NCBI RefSeq assembly: GCF_002813555.1
Contig: NZ_CP025057.1
Location: forward strand, 682,001 to 746,000
From: Spiroplasma floricola 23-6
Lineage (GTDB): Bacteria; Bacillota_I; Bacilli_A; Mycoplasmatales; Mycoplasmataceae
DNA: 64,000 bases
Direction: 5' to 3'
The notes under the pieces were generated by a model. The model searched no databases. It saw nothing but the letters and a program-made list of their open reading frames with translations, and was not told the DNA's origin. Made by a program: the position numbers and the translations under genes. This document shows, one piece after another, positions 9,248 through 19,687 of this stretch (position 1 is its first letter; each line of letters opens with the position of its first letter).

Positions 9248-11899
9248 TTATTTTTTTAATTCATTAAGTTTTTCTAACAGTAGAATATATTGTTTTTTAT
9301 AATCTTCATATTTTCTTTTTTCGTCTTCAACTTTTTCTGGAGCAGCTCTTTTAATAAAATTCTCATTTGAAAGCATTTTCTCACTTCTTTCAATTTCTTT
9401 TAAAAGTTCATTTACTTTTTCTTGAGTTTCTAATAAGACTTTTTCTTTATCAAAAAAATCTTTATTTGGAATATCTAAGAAATAATCCTTAACTGGAAGT
9501 GAAGTAAATTCTTGTTCATTAATTTCATTTATTTGTAAACTACAATTAACTATTTTTTCAATAAATAATTTAATGTATTCTATTTCATTATTTAATATTT
9601 CTTTAAATGATGATTTAGAGATATTTAAATAAACATTTAAATTAATTGAATTTTTAATATTTTGATTTGCTCTAAACTCTCTTAAAGTTGTTATGATATC
9701 AAAAATATGTTTAATTGATTCAACTTCATTATTAAATTCTTTTTCTAATCATCTTTCTTTTAAAATAGATGATTCTAGATCAAATGATTGATAAATTTCT
9801 TCTGTCACAAAAGGCATAAAGGGATGAAGCATTATTAAAATATTTTTTAATACAAATCCTAGAGTTAATTTACTAAATTCTTTTTGTTCATTATTTAATA
9901 AATCATTTTCACCTATTTGTGCTTTTGCAAGTTCAATATATCAAGAGCAATAATCATCTCATATAAAGTTATACAAAACTTTACCTGCTATAGTAAATTC
10001 ATATTTATCAATTGCTTCTTTTACTTGTATTTGAGTTTCACTTAATTTATTTAAAATTCACAAATCAATTTGATTTCTTGACAAATCAGGTTTTTTAAAG
10101 TTATTTTCAAATTCCTCATTTGTTGGAATTTTGTCGATATTCATCATAACAAATCTTGAAGCATTTCAAATTTTATTAATAAAATTTCAAGTACTTGTCA
10201 ATTTCTCTTCACTGTATCTTAAATCCTGTCCTGGAGATGAATTTGTCAATAAGAAGTAACGCAATGAATCAGCTCCATATTTTTCAATTACATCCATTGG
10301 ATCAACACCATTGCCAAGAGATTTTGACATTTTTGCTCCTTCTGAATCACGAACAAGTCCATGAATTAAAACATCTTTAAATGGTTTTGATTTTGTAAAT
10401 TCCAAGCTTTGGAAAACCATTCTAGCTACTCAAAAGAAAATAATGTCATAACCTGTCACCATTGTTGAAACAGGAAAATATCTTTTCATCATTTCTGACT
10501 CTTTTTTTTCATTTCAATCCATTGTTGCAAATGGTCAAAAAGCACTTGAAAATCAAGTATCTAAAACATCTGAATCTCTTGTTCAATTGCTTTCATCTTT
10601 TGGTGGATTAACTCCTACATAAACTTCTTTTGTTTGATTGTGATATCAAGCAGGTATTTGATGTCCTCATCATAATTGACGTGAAATTGTTCAATCATAA
10701 GTATTTTGCATTCATTTATTTAATGTTTCATTAAATCTATTAGGATAAAAGTTAATTGCTTCTTTTGAATTTTGTAATTCTAATACTTGATTTGCTAAAT
10801 AATCCATTTTAACAAACCATTGATCTGAGATAAAAGGTTCAACAATAACATTACTTCTTTCAGAATAGCCAACTTGATGAGTTATTTCTTCTTTTTTGAT
10901 GAATGTACCTTCTTTTGTTAATTTTTCAACAATTTTTTCTCTTGCAACAAATCTATCTAAACCATTAAATTCTAATGCTTTTTCATTCATTGTTGCATCA
11001 TCGTTCATAACAACAATTTGTTCTAAATTATGTTTTAAACCAAGTTCAAAATCATTGATATCATGAGCTGGAGTGCATTTCATAATTCCTGTTCCAAAGT
11101 CAATTTCTACATATTCATCCCCTATAACAGGTATTAGAGCTTGATTTGAGGGGTTTATAACAGTTTTTCCAATATACTTGCTATATCTTTCATCTTTTGG
11201 ATTAACAACCAAACAAACGTCTCCAAACATAGTTTCTGGACGTGTTGTTGCAACTTGTAAAAATTGTGATTTATTATCATTTAAAATATATTTAAAATGA
11301 TACATTGCCCCTTTTGTTTCTTTATAAATAACTTCAATATTTGAAATAGCTGTTTTTTGCTTTGGATCTCAATTTATAATTCTTTTACCTTTATAAATTA
11401 ATCCCTTTTCATACATGTTAACAAAAACATAATTAACAATTTCATTTAATTGATCTGAGTATGTAAATTTTTCTTTTGAATAATCTAAACTAAGTCCTAG
11501 TTTTGCTCATTGACTTCTAATAGTTTTGGCATACTCTTCTTTTCATTCTCAAACTTTTTCAATAAACTTTTCTCTACCTAAATCATGTCTTGAAATACCT
11601 TGTTCTCTTAAACGTTGCTCAACTTTAACTTGAGTTGCAATTCCAGCATGATCCATTCCTGGAATTCAAACAGTATCAAAACCATTTAATTTCTTAAATC
11701 TAATTAATATATCTTGTAAAGCTCCATCTCAAGCATGTCCTAAATGTAATTTACCTGTAACATTTGGAGGAGGAATTACTATTGAATATGGTTGCTTTTT
11801 TTTGTCAAATTCAGCTTTAAATAATTCTTGATCTAATCAAAATTCATATTTGTCTTTTTCAACTTCTAAATGATTATATTTTTTTTCTAATTCTTTCAT
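9248..11899 (-). CDS. valS: Valine--tRNA ligase
   Basis: An 883-aa class Ia synthetase that charges tRNA-Val. Landmarks: HIGH motif as [13 protein letters not shown] near residue 45; editing (CP1) domain with [16 protein letters not shown] and the [14 protein letters not shown] signature; 'WFSSAFWPFATMDW' before the second half of the Rossmann fold; KMSKS as [11 protein letters not shown]; and an anticodon-binding domain ending in a short coiled coil ([17 protein letters not shown]). Many Trp are encoded by TGA. Expression is controlled by the T-box leader immediately upstream. It heads the valS / 177-aa / comEC transcription unit. Confidence 0.97.
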
Positions 11900-11919
11900 T
11901 TTTTTGCTCCCTTTTAAAT

Positions 11920-12127
11920 AAAAAAATTCCTATTTTTTAATGAATTAAAAAATAGGAACGAATTGTTTAACAATACGCGGTACCATCCTAATTGACTTTA
12001 AAATAAAGTCCACTCAGTATCTTAAATTTTTTACTTATACAACCTTCAACAGTGATAAATTCTAGTTCACACCAAACACTAGATCTCTGAAAAATATCTG
12101 CTGTTTACTCCTTATAAGCTATTTACT
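11920..12127 (-). promoter_or_regulatory. T-box leader of valS
   Basis: On the minus strand the T-box sequence TGGTACCGCG is at 11976-11985. It is preceded by stem I elements (GGAGTA at the base, CAGAGA and the apical GGTGTGAAC). The leader ends in a terminator with a perfect 15-bp stem (TTCCTATTTTTTAAT, 11927-11958) and six T. Uncharged tRNA-Val should pair with the leader and block this terminator. A GTT (Val) at 12048-12050, followed by GAAG, is my candidate specifier codon; that assignment is tentative. Confidence 0.9.
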
Positions 12128-12132
12128 AAATT

Positions 12133-12138
12133 ATTATA
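12133..12138 (-). promoter_or_regulatory. -10 box of the valS T-box promoter
   Basis: TATAAT on the minus strand, a few bases before the first T-box stem. No convincing -35 box is seen. Confidence 0.5.
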
Positions 12139-12150
12139 TCAAATCAAACA

Positions 12151-12177
12151 AAAAAAATAGCATTTTTATGCTATTTT
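12151..12177 (-). terminator. Intrinsic terminator of the 277-aa membrane gene
   Basis: The stem AAATAGCAT / ATGCTATTT followed by eight T on the minus strand separates the upstream gene from the valS leader. Confidence 0.75.
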
Positions 12178-12271
12178 AATCTTAAAGGTTCCGACATCCT
12201 TAAGATATATTATTTTCTATTTTTTGCAAGTTTTTTAAAGTATCTACACTTGTTTTTAACTAAGTAAATTA

Positions 12272-13105
12272 TTATATTCCCAAGTTAAAGTTTGGAGGTG
12301 TAGTTGACTTCTTAACTTCATTTAAGAAATCTGAGTACTTTTTATTTAAAACTGTATATAAAATCGAGTCTCTTTCATTTTGCATTGTTTTTGTTTTATT
12401 TTCTTTTTCTTGAACCATTTGAATAAAGTTTTCTTCCATTATATCTTTATTTTCCATATTTAAACTAGTTGAAAGTCTATTGAATTGTTTATTAATTTTT
12501 TTAAAATAATTATTCATTGATATTTTATAAATAGCATAAATAATAACCATTAAAAATGATGAGAAAATCATTCCAATTATAAATAATGAAAATACAAATG
12601 ATATTTTTCGATTATTATTTAATAATTTTTCAAAAAATAAAGTTATAAAAGATTTTGATACTTCTTCAGCAAATTCAGTTATACCAGGATAAATTGCTGC
12701 TCCATCATAATAATAAATATTATCATTATATTCAACTGAAATTTTATTATTTAAATTTAAACCTTGAAAAATTGCTAGTAATAAAAATGGTGTTATAGAT
12801 AAAGTTGTTTTTCAAAAAGCTTTTAAATTCTTTCTTCTTAAAGCTCATTTTAAAGAAACAACGTTATTTTTATTGATATCTATAGTTGTTATAAACTCTG
12901 TATATCCCTTGATATACTTTGTCAAAATTACTACAACTCCTATCATACCAATTAATAATTTAATTGTAATTAAAATAACTGAATTGTAAAATTTTGAATT
13001 TATAAAATTAATTGATGGAAGTATGAAAAAAATTGCAAATAATAGAAAAATTGCACTATAAATTATTCAATTTGTTCAATCTTTTTTCATAACCCTTAGT
13101 TTCAT
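12272..13105 (-). CDS. Hypothetical membrane protein (277 aa)
   Basis: The ATG at 13105 (MKLRVMKKDWTNWIIYSAIF) has GAGGAT 8 bases upstream. Four hydrophobic segments are visible (about residues 13-33, 42-62, 88-103 and 157-180). The last is followed by a cytosolic helical tail rich in Lys, Glu and Met (YFKKINKQFNRLSTSLNMEN) that could form a coiled coil. Between segments three and four lies a short probably external domain (YNDNIYYYDGAAIYPGITEF). No family recognised. It is a single gene with its own terminator. Confidence 0.75.
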
Positions 13106-13234
13106 TTTTTTATCCTCGTTATCTATATTATAAAACAATAAAAATATTTTGCAAACTTTTTATATTATTGTTCCAAATTAATTAGAGACTTTTTTGCAAA
13201 ATTCTTATTATTTATGCTTTTTAATGATATTTCC

Positions 13235-13297
13235 TTTTTTTTTTTTTTTTTCAAAAAAAAAAAAAAAAGACAATAATTAATATCAATTATTGTCCCT
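13235..13297 (-). terminator. Terminator hairpin followed by T16-G-A17
   Basis: On the minus strand GACAATAATTGATATTAATTATTGTC (13269-13294, given here only as a palindrome of 11-bp arms) is followed by sixteen T, one G and seventeen A. The hairpin plus T run is a strong terminator for the lipoprotein upstream. The T16/A17 palindrome itself is unusual. Confidence 0.75.
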
Positions 13298-13313
13298 TTA
13301 AACTTGTTGATTT

Positions 13314-13329
13314 AGTGCAAAATTGCACT
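13314..13329. repeat. Short perfect palindrome
   Basis: AGTGCAA-AA-TTGCACT: 7-base arms with a 2-base centre. It is operator-like, but no promoter or regulator can be tied to it. Confidence 0.4.
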
Positions 13330-13644
13330 TATTTTTATTATTTAAGAATTTTTTATATAAATTATTAAAAATAGTCTTTTTAAAATCTATATAAATTTTT
13401 TTATGGATTCTTTACTACATTTAAGTAGTTATTTATGAAATAATTACATGATAAAATACTTTTTAAAGAGTATTTTATATTTATTTGCTATTCACTGATA
13501 TAGTTTAATTTCTATAAAATTAGACAGTATTTATTGTTCTACAATAATATTAATTGTAAAAACTTAAGTGTTTATTTTATTTTCCACTAATTTTTAAAGT
13601 ATATTTTTTAACTTTTGAAATTAAAGAATATACTATAATTATTA

Positions 13645-13797
13645 TTTTCTTACTTTAAATTGTTGCTGTTAACTTCATCTGCAACTTGATCTTTAATAGT
13701 AGAAATTTATTAGATCATTTGATGAGTAACATTGGTTCCTCCATTTAAATTAGGAGTAATTTCAACTTATTTATTGTTCAAAATTATATCAGCTTTT
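13645..13797 (-). pseudogene. Decayed fourth Ig-like repeat of the adjacent lipoprotein
   Basis: Reading on past the TAA at 13798 in the same frame gives KADIILNNK-stop-VEITPNLNGG, then TIKDQVADEVN. This aligns with the repeat start of the intact lipoprotein (DVTLDKNTVEITQGQTGE ... EGQVANKVT). It is therefore a former fourth repeat broken by at least three stop codons. Confidence 0.7.
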
Positions 13798-14673
13798 TTA
13801 AGCTGTTTTTGCTTTAACATTAACTGTAAATGCTTTATCATTTATATTTGTTCCTTTAATTGTTAAATTGTAATTTTGAACAGTGGCATCTTGAGATACT
13901 GTAACTGTAATTTTTTTATTACTAATTGTTGTTGTTACTTTATTTGCTACTTGACCTTCAATAGTCATACCTGTTAAATCATTTGTTGAAGTAATATTAA
14001 CTTCACCTGTTTGACCTTGAGTAATTTCAACTGTGTTTTTATCTAAAGTTACATCAGTTTTTCCAACTGTCTTTTCTTTAACTTTAACTGTAAATTCTTT
14101 TTCATTTATATTAGTTCCACTAATTATTAAAGTATAGTCTTTAATTTCAGCAGTTTCAGATACTGTAATTGTTATTTTTTTAGTCTCGATTTTTGCTGTT
14201 ACTTTATCTGCAACTTGACCCTTAATAATCACATATGTTAGATCATTTGTTGAAGTAATATTAACTTCACCTGTTTGACCTTGAATAATTTCAACTGAAT
14301 CTTTATCTAAAGTTACATCTTTTTGTACAGATCCTTTTTCTTTAACTTTAACTGTAAATGCTTTATCATGTATTTTAGTTCCAGTAATTTCTAAAATATA
14401 ATCTTTAACTTCTGCAGTTTCAGAAACTTTAATTGTTATTTTTTTACCTTCAATTTCTGTTGTTACTTTGTTTTCAACTTGACCTGTAATTTTAATACCT
14501 GTCAAATCGCTATCTGATGTAATTAATATTTCACCAGTTGAACCTTGTTCAATATCTATTGAACTTTTATTCAAAGATATATTTGAACGATTTTCTTGTC
14601 CACATGCAACAACTGTTGCACTTGTAGTTGCAACTAATCCTGTAGCTGCTAGTAAACTCAATAATTTCTTCAT
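13798..14673 (-). CDS. Surface lipoprotein with three Ig-like tandem repeats (291 aa)
   Basis: The signal peptide MKKLLSLLAATGLVATTSATVVAC ends in a lipobox Cys at residue 24, so the protein is lipid-anchored on the cell surface. The rest is three repeats of about 85-88 residues (I.LNKSSIDIEQGSTGEI; VTLDKDSVEIIQGQTGEV; VTLDKNTVEITQGQTGEV). Each alternates beta strands and ends AFTVKVKEK, in the style of bacterial Ig-like domains. The stop lies in the linker before a fourth, decayed repeat, so the gene seems to have been shortened. It is the last gene of the four-gene module that starts at 17016. Its leader carries no long T run, unlike its decayed duplicate near 18.5 kb. Role: adhesion or surface coat is likely but unproven. 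Confidence 0.88.
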   Translation of the reverse strand: MKKLLSLLAATGLVATTSATVVACGQENRSNISLNKSSIDIEQGSTGEILITSDSDLTGIKITGQVENKVTTEIEGKKITIKVSETAEVKDYILEITGTKIHDKAFTVKVKEKGSVQKDVTLDKDSVEIIQGQTGEVNITSTNDLTYVIIKGQVADKVTAKIETKKITITVSETAEIKDYTLIISGTNINEKEFTVKVKEKTVGKTDVTLDKNTVEITQGQTGEVNITSTNDLTGMTIEGQVANKVTTTISNKKITVTVSQDATVQNYNLTIKGTNINDKAFTVNVKAKTA

Positions 14674-14781
14674 TTTTCTCCTTTTAAGTATTCTTTAAAA
14701 GCGCAAATAAGTGAACTCTTTTTGTTGAAAAACTCATTATTATTTTAAGTATATTTTCCATAAAACTTTTATTTTTATAAA

Positions 14782-14808
14782 TAAAAAAACTAGTTTTATA
14801 ACTAGTTA
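14782..14808 (-). terminator. Intrinsic terminator after the 295-aa gene
   Basis: AACTAGTTATAAAACTAGTT followed by T7 on the minus strand, between the membrane-protein genes and the Ig-like lipoprotein. Confidence 0.75.
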
Positions 14809-14864
14809 TATAAATAATATTTAATTTTAATTTTATTTTTAAAAACAATTTATAAAATATATTT

Positions 14865-15752
14865 TTAAATATTGAAAAAATCTAAGAATATATGATCATA
14901 TATTCTTTCAATTCAAAATAAATTTCTAACTTTACCTTTTGAGAATTCTAACATTGAACTTTCCTCTAATAAATCATAATAGTTTTCTCAATTTTTTTTA
15001 TATACTTCCAATATTTTTTCATTTACTTTTTTAATTTGTGATATTTCTGAATCACTTAAATCTTTTTTATTTGTGAATATAAACAATCCATTTTTAGAAG
15101 TTAAATCGTTTTTTGAAAAACTTACATTTAAATAGTGATCTGAAAATTTTGCATCTTCAAATAAAGATTGATTTGAAAAATATTGTGTTTTAATTAAATT
15201 TTTATAATTTGATTCTATTTCTACATTAGATTGTGCTAATTTTTGAAAAGAATTTAAAAATGAAGGTATTAATAAAACATTTAACATTGAAGTAACTAAG
15301 GCATTCATTACTGGTGTATTAGATAAAGAACTATTTAATTCATAGTTAATAAAAATAACTGTAGTAAAATTTACACAAATTATATAAATTCAAAATCAAA
15401 TTGGTATAAATTCAATAGCTCTTTTTGCTCTAAATTTATGATTTTGTAATTTTATTGTGTAATCAAAAACATCAATACATCTAAAAAATTTATTTTTTGC
15501 AAACCAGTTTGTATAAGTAAATTTTAAGAGTAAATAAATACTTCCCCCAATAATTATATATGATATAGAATTTATTTGATTTTTTAATACTAGATTTAAG
15601 ATAAATAATATAAAAGTTGCACCAAAAATAATTTGATCAATTAAGAACATAGTTAAAACAAAATAATTAGTCTTAAAAAAAGTACTTATTATTTTATTGT
15701 GTTTTTTAAGTAAACTACCACTATTTTGTTTGTTCTGATTTTTTTTCTTCAT
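14865..15752 (-). CDS. Membrane protein, module gene 3, copy 1 (295 aa)
   Basis: The ATG at 15752 opens with a Lys/Asn-rich segment (MKKKNQNKQNSGSLLKKHNK). Paired helices follow at about residues 28-55 and 60-80, and another pair around 118-145. The C-terminal 150 residues are soluble and helical (QYFSNQSLFEDAKFSDHYLN ... IERIYDHIFLDFFNI). The start overlaps the end of the upstream gene by 32 bases, so translation is probably coupled. The paralogue at 18803-19687 is almost identical in the C-terminal half. No known family recognised. The constant company of a Pr6Pr-like protein and an Ig-like lipoprotein suggests a membrane assembly. Confidence 0.82.
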
Positions 15753-16599
15753 TTTTTCTTTCTCCTTTATTTCTCATATTATTTGTTTTTTGTCCAATAA
15801 ATAAATAAAGACTTCCTAAACCTATAATAATTCCAATTATTGTTATTATTGCAATAAAGAATCATGCTAAACCATTATTTATAAAACTTTCATTTCTTAA
15901 ACCTAGAACGTTTTTATTATGTATTTCTAAGAAAAAATACGGATAGGCTTTATGTTTTCCAGCTAATGCTGCATTTGATCCATAACTTCTATAAATTAAT
16001 TCTCCACGAATTAAAATATAAACTAAATAAGCAAATGGATAAATTGCTATTCTTCAAAAATCTTTTTTAATAAATTTTTTAAAGTTAAATTCTATATCTT
16101 GTTTCATAAAAAATAAAAAGTAGATAATTGCAGCAATTGGTCCTAATGTGTGAACTATTATTTGCTCTACTCATAAAATTGCTTTAAAATTATTATTTGA
16201 TGATGCTAATACTTTTGGCAATAGCATAAAGTTAAAAATCATAGCAGTAACTGTTATATAAGTTATGACACTTAAAGAAAATGTTTTTTGCAAGATTTTT
16301 ATTTGCCCCTCTTTATTATGATTAAAAAAACCAACTAATAGTCATACAACAATTAATATATTTGATTGAATAGTAAAGTAACTAAAACGGTTGATTACAT
16401 AACCAAAATAATCATAGCCAATTACATTTCCATCTTTTGATCATATAGTTCAAATACTTGGTTGATTTTTAGAAGTTTGACTACTTATATTAAGTAAACC
16501 TCTTATAAGCATTTCAACTATAAAAGTCAAAATTAATAATGCAACTACTAACTTATATCAAAGTTTTCAATCTTTTAAATTTTGCTTTGTAATAAACAT
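15721..16599 (-). CDS. Pr6Pr-like multi-pass membrane protein, copy 1 (292 aa)
   Basis: The start at 16599 follows AGGGGA. Six or seven membrane segments are visible. The motif RFSYFTIQSNILIVVWLLVG and the later HTLGPIAAIIYFLFF and YPYFFLEIHNKN match what I know of the Pr6Pr family of six- to seven-helix membrane proteins found in mollicutes and actinobacteria, whose function is not established. The C-terminus is a short charged tail (NKGERKNEEKKSEQTK) encoded across the start of the next gene. The paralogue is at 19671-20543. It is gene 2 of the duplicated module. Confidence 0.82.
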
Positions 16600-16621
16600 T
16601 ATTTTTTCCCCTTTTTCTATA

Positions 16622-16652
16622 AAAAAATTATAGACCTTTTTAGTCTATAATT
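16622..16652 (-). terminator. Terminator after the 123-aa gene
   Basis: AATTATAGAC / GTCTATAATT arms followed by T7 on the minus strand. It overlaps the stop codon at 16645, so module gene 1 may be partly uncoupled from genes 2-3. The same hairpin is preserved at copy 2 near 20563-20598. Confidence 0.7.
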
Positions 16653-17016
16653 CATTATTTTCTATTTGCTTTTTATGTTCAATATCAGAAAGTTTATCAA
16701 TTTTAGATGAAAATACAAAATAAAATAATCCTCAATCAAGAGCTGATTTCTTTTGTACCTTTTGCAATTCTTTTCAATTCTTGTTAGCTTTTAAAAAGAT
16801 AAAACCTCCAATCATAGAAAAAAGTGCAAAGATTGCAATAACACCTGTTACAACAGCAAGGCCTAATCATAATCATGACATTTGTATTTTTAAAGTATGT
16901 ATTACAAGTAAAGTTACAAAAATGCTAGTTAAAACTAATGAGATAATAAATAAAATCATTGAAGAAACAGCTACTTTAAATATGCCCTGTTTTAACTTTT
17001 CAGTTTTTTTGTTCAT
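16645..17016 (-). CDS. Small two-helix membrane protein, module gene 1, copy 1 (123 aa)
   Basis: The ATG at 17016 has AGGAG 6 bases upstream, and TATAAT on the minus strand (17046-17051) is a likely -10 box. Two membrane helices span about residues 13-38 and 48-72, with a soluble tail carrying NWKELQKVQKKSALDWGLFY and IDKLSDIEHKKQIENNEL. No family recognised. It heads the four-gene module; the second copy (about 20590-20962) is a pseudogene. Confidence 0.8.
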
Positions 17017-17193
17017 ATTTTTCTCCTATTTTTATTAATAGTATTATTATAAACTAATTATTTTAATTAAAGAAAATAATTTATACTAGGTTTTTTGAAA
17101 AAAATGAAATTTTTTTCAAAAAAGAGCAAATTATTATTTTTTAATAAATATAGTAGTTTATTAAAAAATAATAAAAAGTACTGTAATATAATA

Positions 17194-18309
17194 TTAATTA
17201 TATTTTTTATTAACTTTTATAAAATATCTTTTTTGTTTATAATCTATGATTTTTGGGACTATAAAAAACATAAGTAATCCAAATAGTGTTGAAAACTCAA
17301 CATCAGTTCACCAATGTGTCATTGCAATAACTAAAGAAAATTTCATATTAAATAAAATTAATGAAAATCAAATTCAGATAATTGAAATTTTTTTATTTGT
17401 TAATTTTCTATTTTTTTTATTATTTATAAATAAAAACATAATTGAAATAACACAAAATGATGATATTGTATGTCCAGATGGAAAATCTTGATTAATTCAC
17501 CCATTTGTTTGATTTAAATGTGCTGTACTACTAAATCAATATTTTAAATTTTTTCAAAAATCATTTATTTCTCATCAATTTTTATATTGAACATTTTCAG
17601 TTCCATCAATTCCAGCACCTCAAAAATATTTGCTACTATCATAATTTCAATTTTCTGGAAGATAACTATTTAAAATATCATTAAAAATAACTGAATAATA
17701 ATAAGGTCTTCCAAACAATGGTTTAAAAATTAAAATCATAAAGTAACATAAAAAAATAAAAAGAATACCTTTAATAGAATCAATTCAATACTCTTGAATA
17801 AAAATGTCTTTTCTTTTAGAAAATTTAAATCTTATATAATATGCAGATAATAAAATAATTAAAGTAGTAAAAAAAATTACAATAATTGAAATATTAATTC
17901 TGTATTTCATTGGTAAAAGTAGTAACGCATCATTATTTATCCCAAAACCTTCGTCTTTTTTATATAAATTATTTACAAAAGTAAAACAAAAATAAGATCA
18001 TAATATTAAAAACAAAAAATAAAAAAGGAATAGAATTAAATAATATTCTTTTTTTCTTTTTATTTTTATAAAAAGAAAAAAAGTTTCTATTAATATTGCT
18101 AAAAAAATAAATAGTACTGGAAAAAATTGAAAATTCCCAAATACATCAAAAAAAATTATTCAAATTTTTATACTAAAAAAATGAAATCCTTTAGAAAGAA
18201 ATTCTTCAATTTCAAAATCATAAATGCTACCTAAAATAAAACTAATAAAACTCAAAACAAAAAACACTGTTCCAGGAATAAAAATAAATTTAAATTCTTT
18301 AGTTTTCAT
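17194..18309 (-). CDS. PAP2-family membrane phosphatase (371 aa)
   Basis: Open from ATG 18309 to TAA 17194 with many TGA-Trp. Six or more membrane helices. PAP2 (phosphatidate phosphatase/haloperoxidase) blocks are visible: KPLFGRP (block 1, shorter than the usual K-x6-RP), DFPSGHTISS (block 2, PSGH with the catalytic His) and SLVIAMTHWWTDV (block 3). In block 3 the usual Arg of S-R-x5-H-x3-D is Leu here, although His and Asp are kept. It would dephosphorylate a lipid phosphate at the outer face if active. It lies between the two copies of the four-gene module and has no paralogue in the window. Confidence 0.82.
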
Positions 18310-18359
18310 AATTAATTTCCTTTCATTTATCTAAAAAATACCTTTTAAGGTGAAAAATT

Positions 18360-18562
18360 CGGTTTAATAAAGGCTTTAATTTTTTTTGAAATCTTTTTAT
18401 AACTTCTGTTAAATTATTTGCTAATGTAATGCTAATTTCACTAAGTTTTCCTTGAAAACTTCAATTAATTACTTATTCAAAGTTACATTTATCTTTTTTG
18501 TTTCCTATCTGCATAAAATAAATGCTGCACTTGTAGTTACAATAAATTTATTTTTTATTCAT
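18360..18562 (-). pseudogene. Remnant of the second Ig-like lipoprotein copy
   Basis: An ATG at 18562 opens a broken lipoprotein leader (...IVTTSAAFILCR after a stop, against LVATTSATVVACG in the intact gene). Further on, frames in pieces read NVTLNK ... FQGKLSEISITLANNLTEVI. This aligns with DVTLDKDSVEIIQGQTGEVNITSTNDLTYVI of the intact lipoprotein at 13798-14673. Several stops and shifts make it non-functional. Its place right after copy 2 of the membrane genes shows that the duplicated module had four genes. Confidence 0.72.
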
Positions 18563-18626
18563 TGTACTTTCTTAAGTAATTTTTAAAAAAATTAAAAATG
18601 AACAATTTTTTTAAAAATTTATAGTC

Positions 18627-18657
18627 ATTATATATAAAAAAAAAAAAAAAAAGTCAA
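18627..18657 (-). promoter_or_regulatory. Orphan T-tract promoter
   Basis: On the minus strand: TTGACT (18652-18657), a run of seventeen T, then TATAAT (18627-18632). The spacer is 19 bases to this TATAAT, or 15 to the overlapping TATATA. The only gene downstream is the lipoprotein remnant, so the switch has outlived its gene. Confidence 0.6.
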
Positions 18658-18802
18658 GAGTTTTTTTATTATTTTTTGTGAATAGTTCTAAAGAAATTTT
18701 TATAAAATTGTTACCTATATAAATAAAATAAAAAAACTACGTAAGAGTCTAGTTATATAAAGATAAAATTCAATTTTAAATATAATTTATAATATACTTC
18801 TA

Positions 18803-19687
18803 TTAAATATTAAAAAAATCTAAGAATATATGATCATATATTCTTTCAATTCAAAATAAATTTCTAATACTTCCTTTTGAAAATTCTAGCACTGAACTTG
18901 AATCTAATAAGTCATAGTAGTTTTCTCAATTTTTTTTATATATTTGTAATATTTTTTCATTTACCTTTTTAATTTCCAATATTTCAGATTCATTTAAATC
19001 TTTTTTATTTGTAAATATAAACAATCCATTTTTAGAAGTTAGATCATTTTTTGAGAATTTTACATTTAAATAGTAATCTGAGAATTTTGCATCTTCAAAT
19101 AAAGATTGATTTGAAAAATATTGTGTTTTAATTAAATTTTTATAGTTTGATTCTATTTCTACATTAGATTGTGCTAATTTCTGAAAAGAATTTAAAAATG
19201 AAGGGATTAAAAGAACATTTAACATTGAAGTAACTATAGCTTTCATTATAGGCGTATTAGATAAAACATTATTTAATTCATAGTTAATAAAAATAACAGT
19301 AGTAAAATTTACACAAATTATATAAATTCAGAATCAAATTGGTATAAATTCAATAGCTCTTTTAGCTCTAAAATTATTATTTTCTAATTTTATTGTGTAA
19401 TCAAAGACATCAATACATTTAAAAAACTTATTCTTTGCAAATCAGTTTGTATAGGTAAATTTTAAAAGCAAATAAATGCTGCCCCCAACAATTGAGTATG
19501 AAATTCAATTTATTTGACTTTTTAATACTAAGTTTAAAATGAATAAAACAAGAGTTGTTCCAAAAATAGTTTGATCAATTAAAAATGTGATTAAACCAAA
19601 ATAGTTAGTCCTAAAAAACTTACTTATTATTTTATTGTGTTTTTTAAGAAGATTGCCACTATTTTGCTTGTTATGATTTTTTTTCAT
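18803..19687 (-). CDS. Membrane protein, module gene 3, copy 2 (294 aa)
   Basis: Paralogue of 14865-15752, intact from ATG 19687 (MKKNHNKQNSGNLLKKHNK) to TAA 18803. Same layout: Lys-rich start, two helix pairs, soluble C-terminal half ending RIYDHIFLDFFNI. Differences are scattered substitutions, with the C-terminal half best conserved, so selection probably still acts. It overlaps the upstream Pr6Pr-like gene by 17 bases, as in copy 1. Confidence 0.82.

Noticed and set aside
9248-11899. Apparent fragmentation of valS, comEC, the P-type ATPase and others into pseudogenes
   Set aside because: The breaks are TGA codons at places where Trp fits the family; with TGA as Trp the genes are intact.
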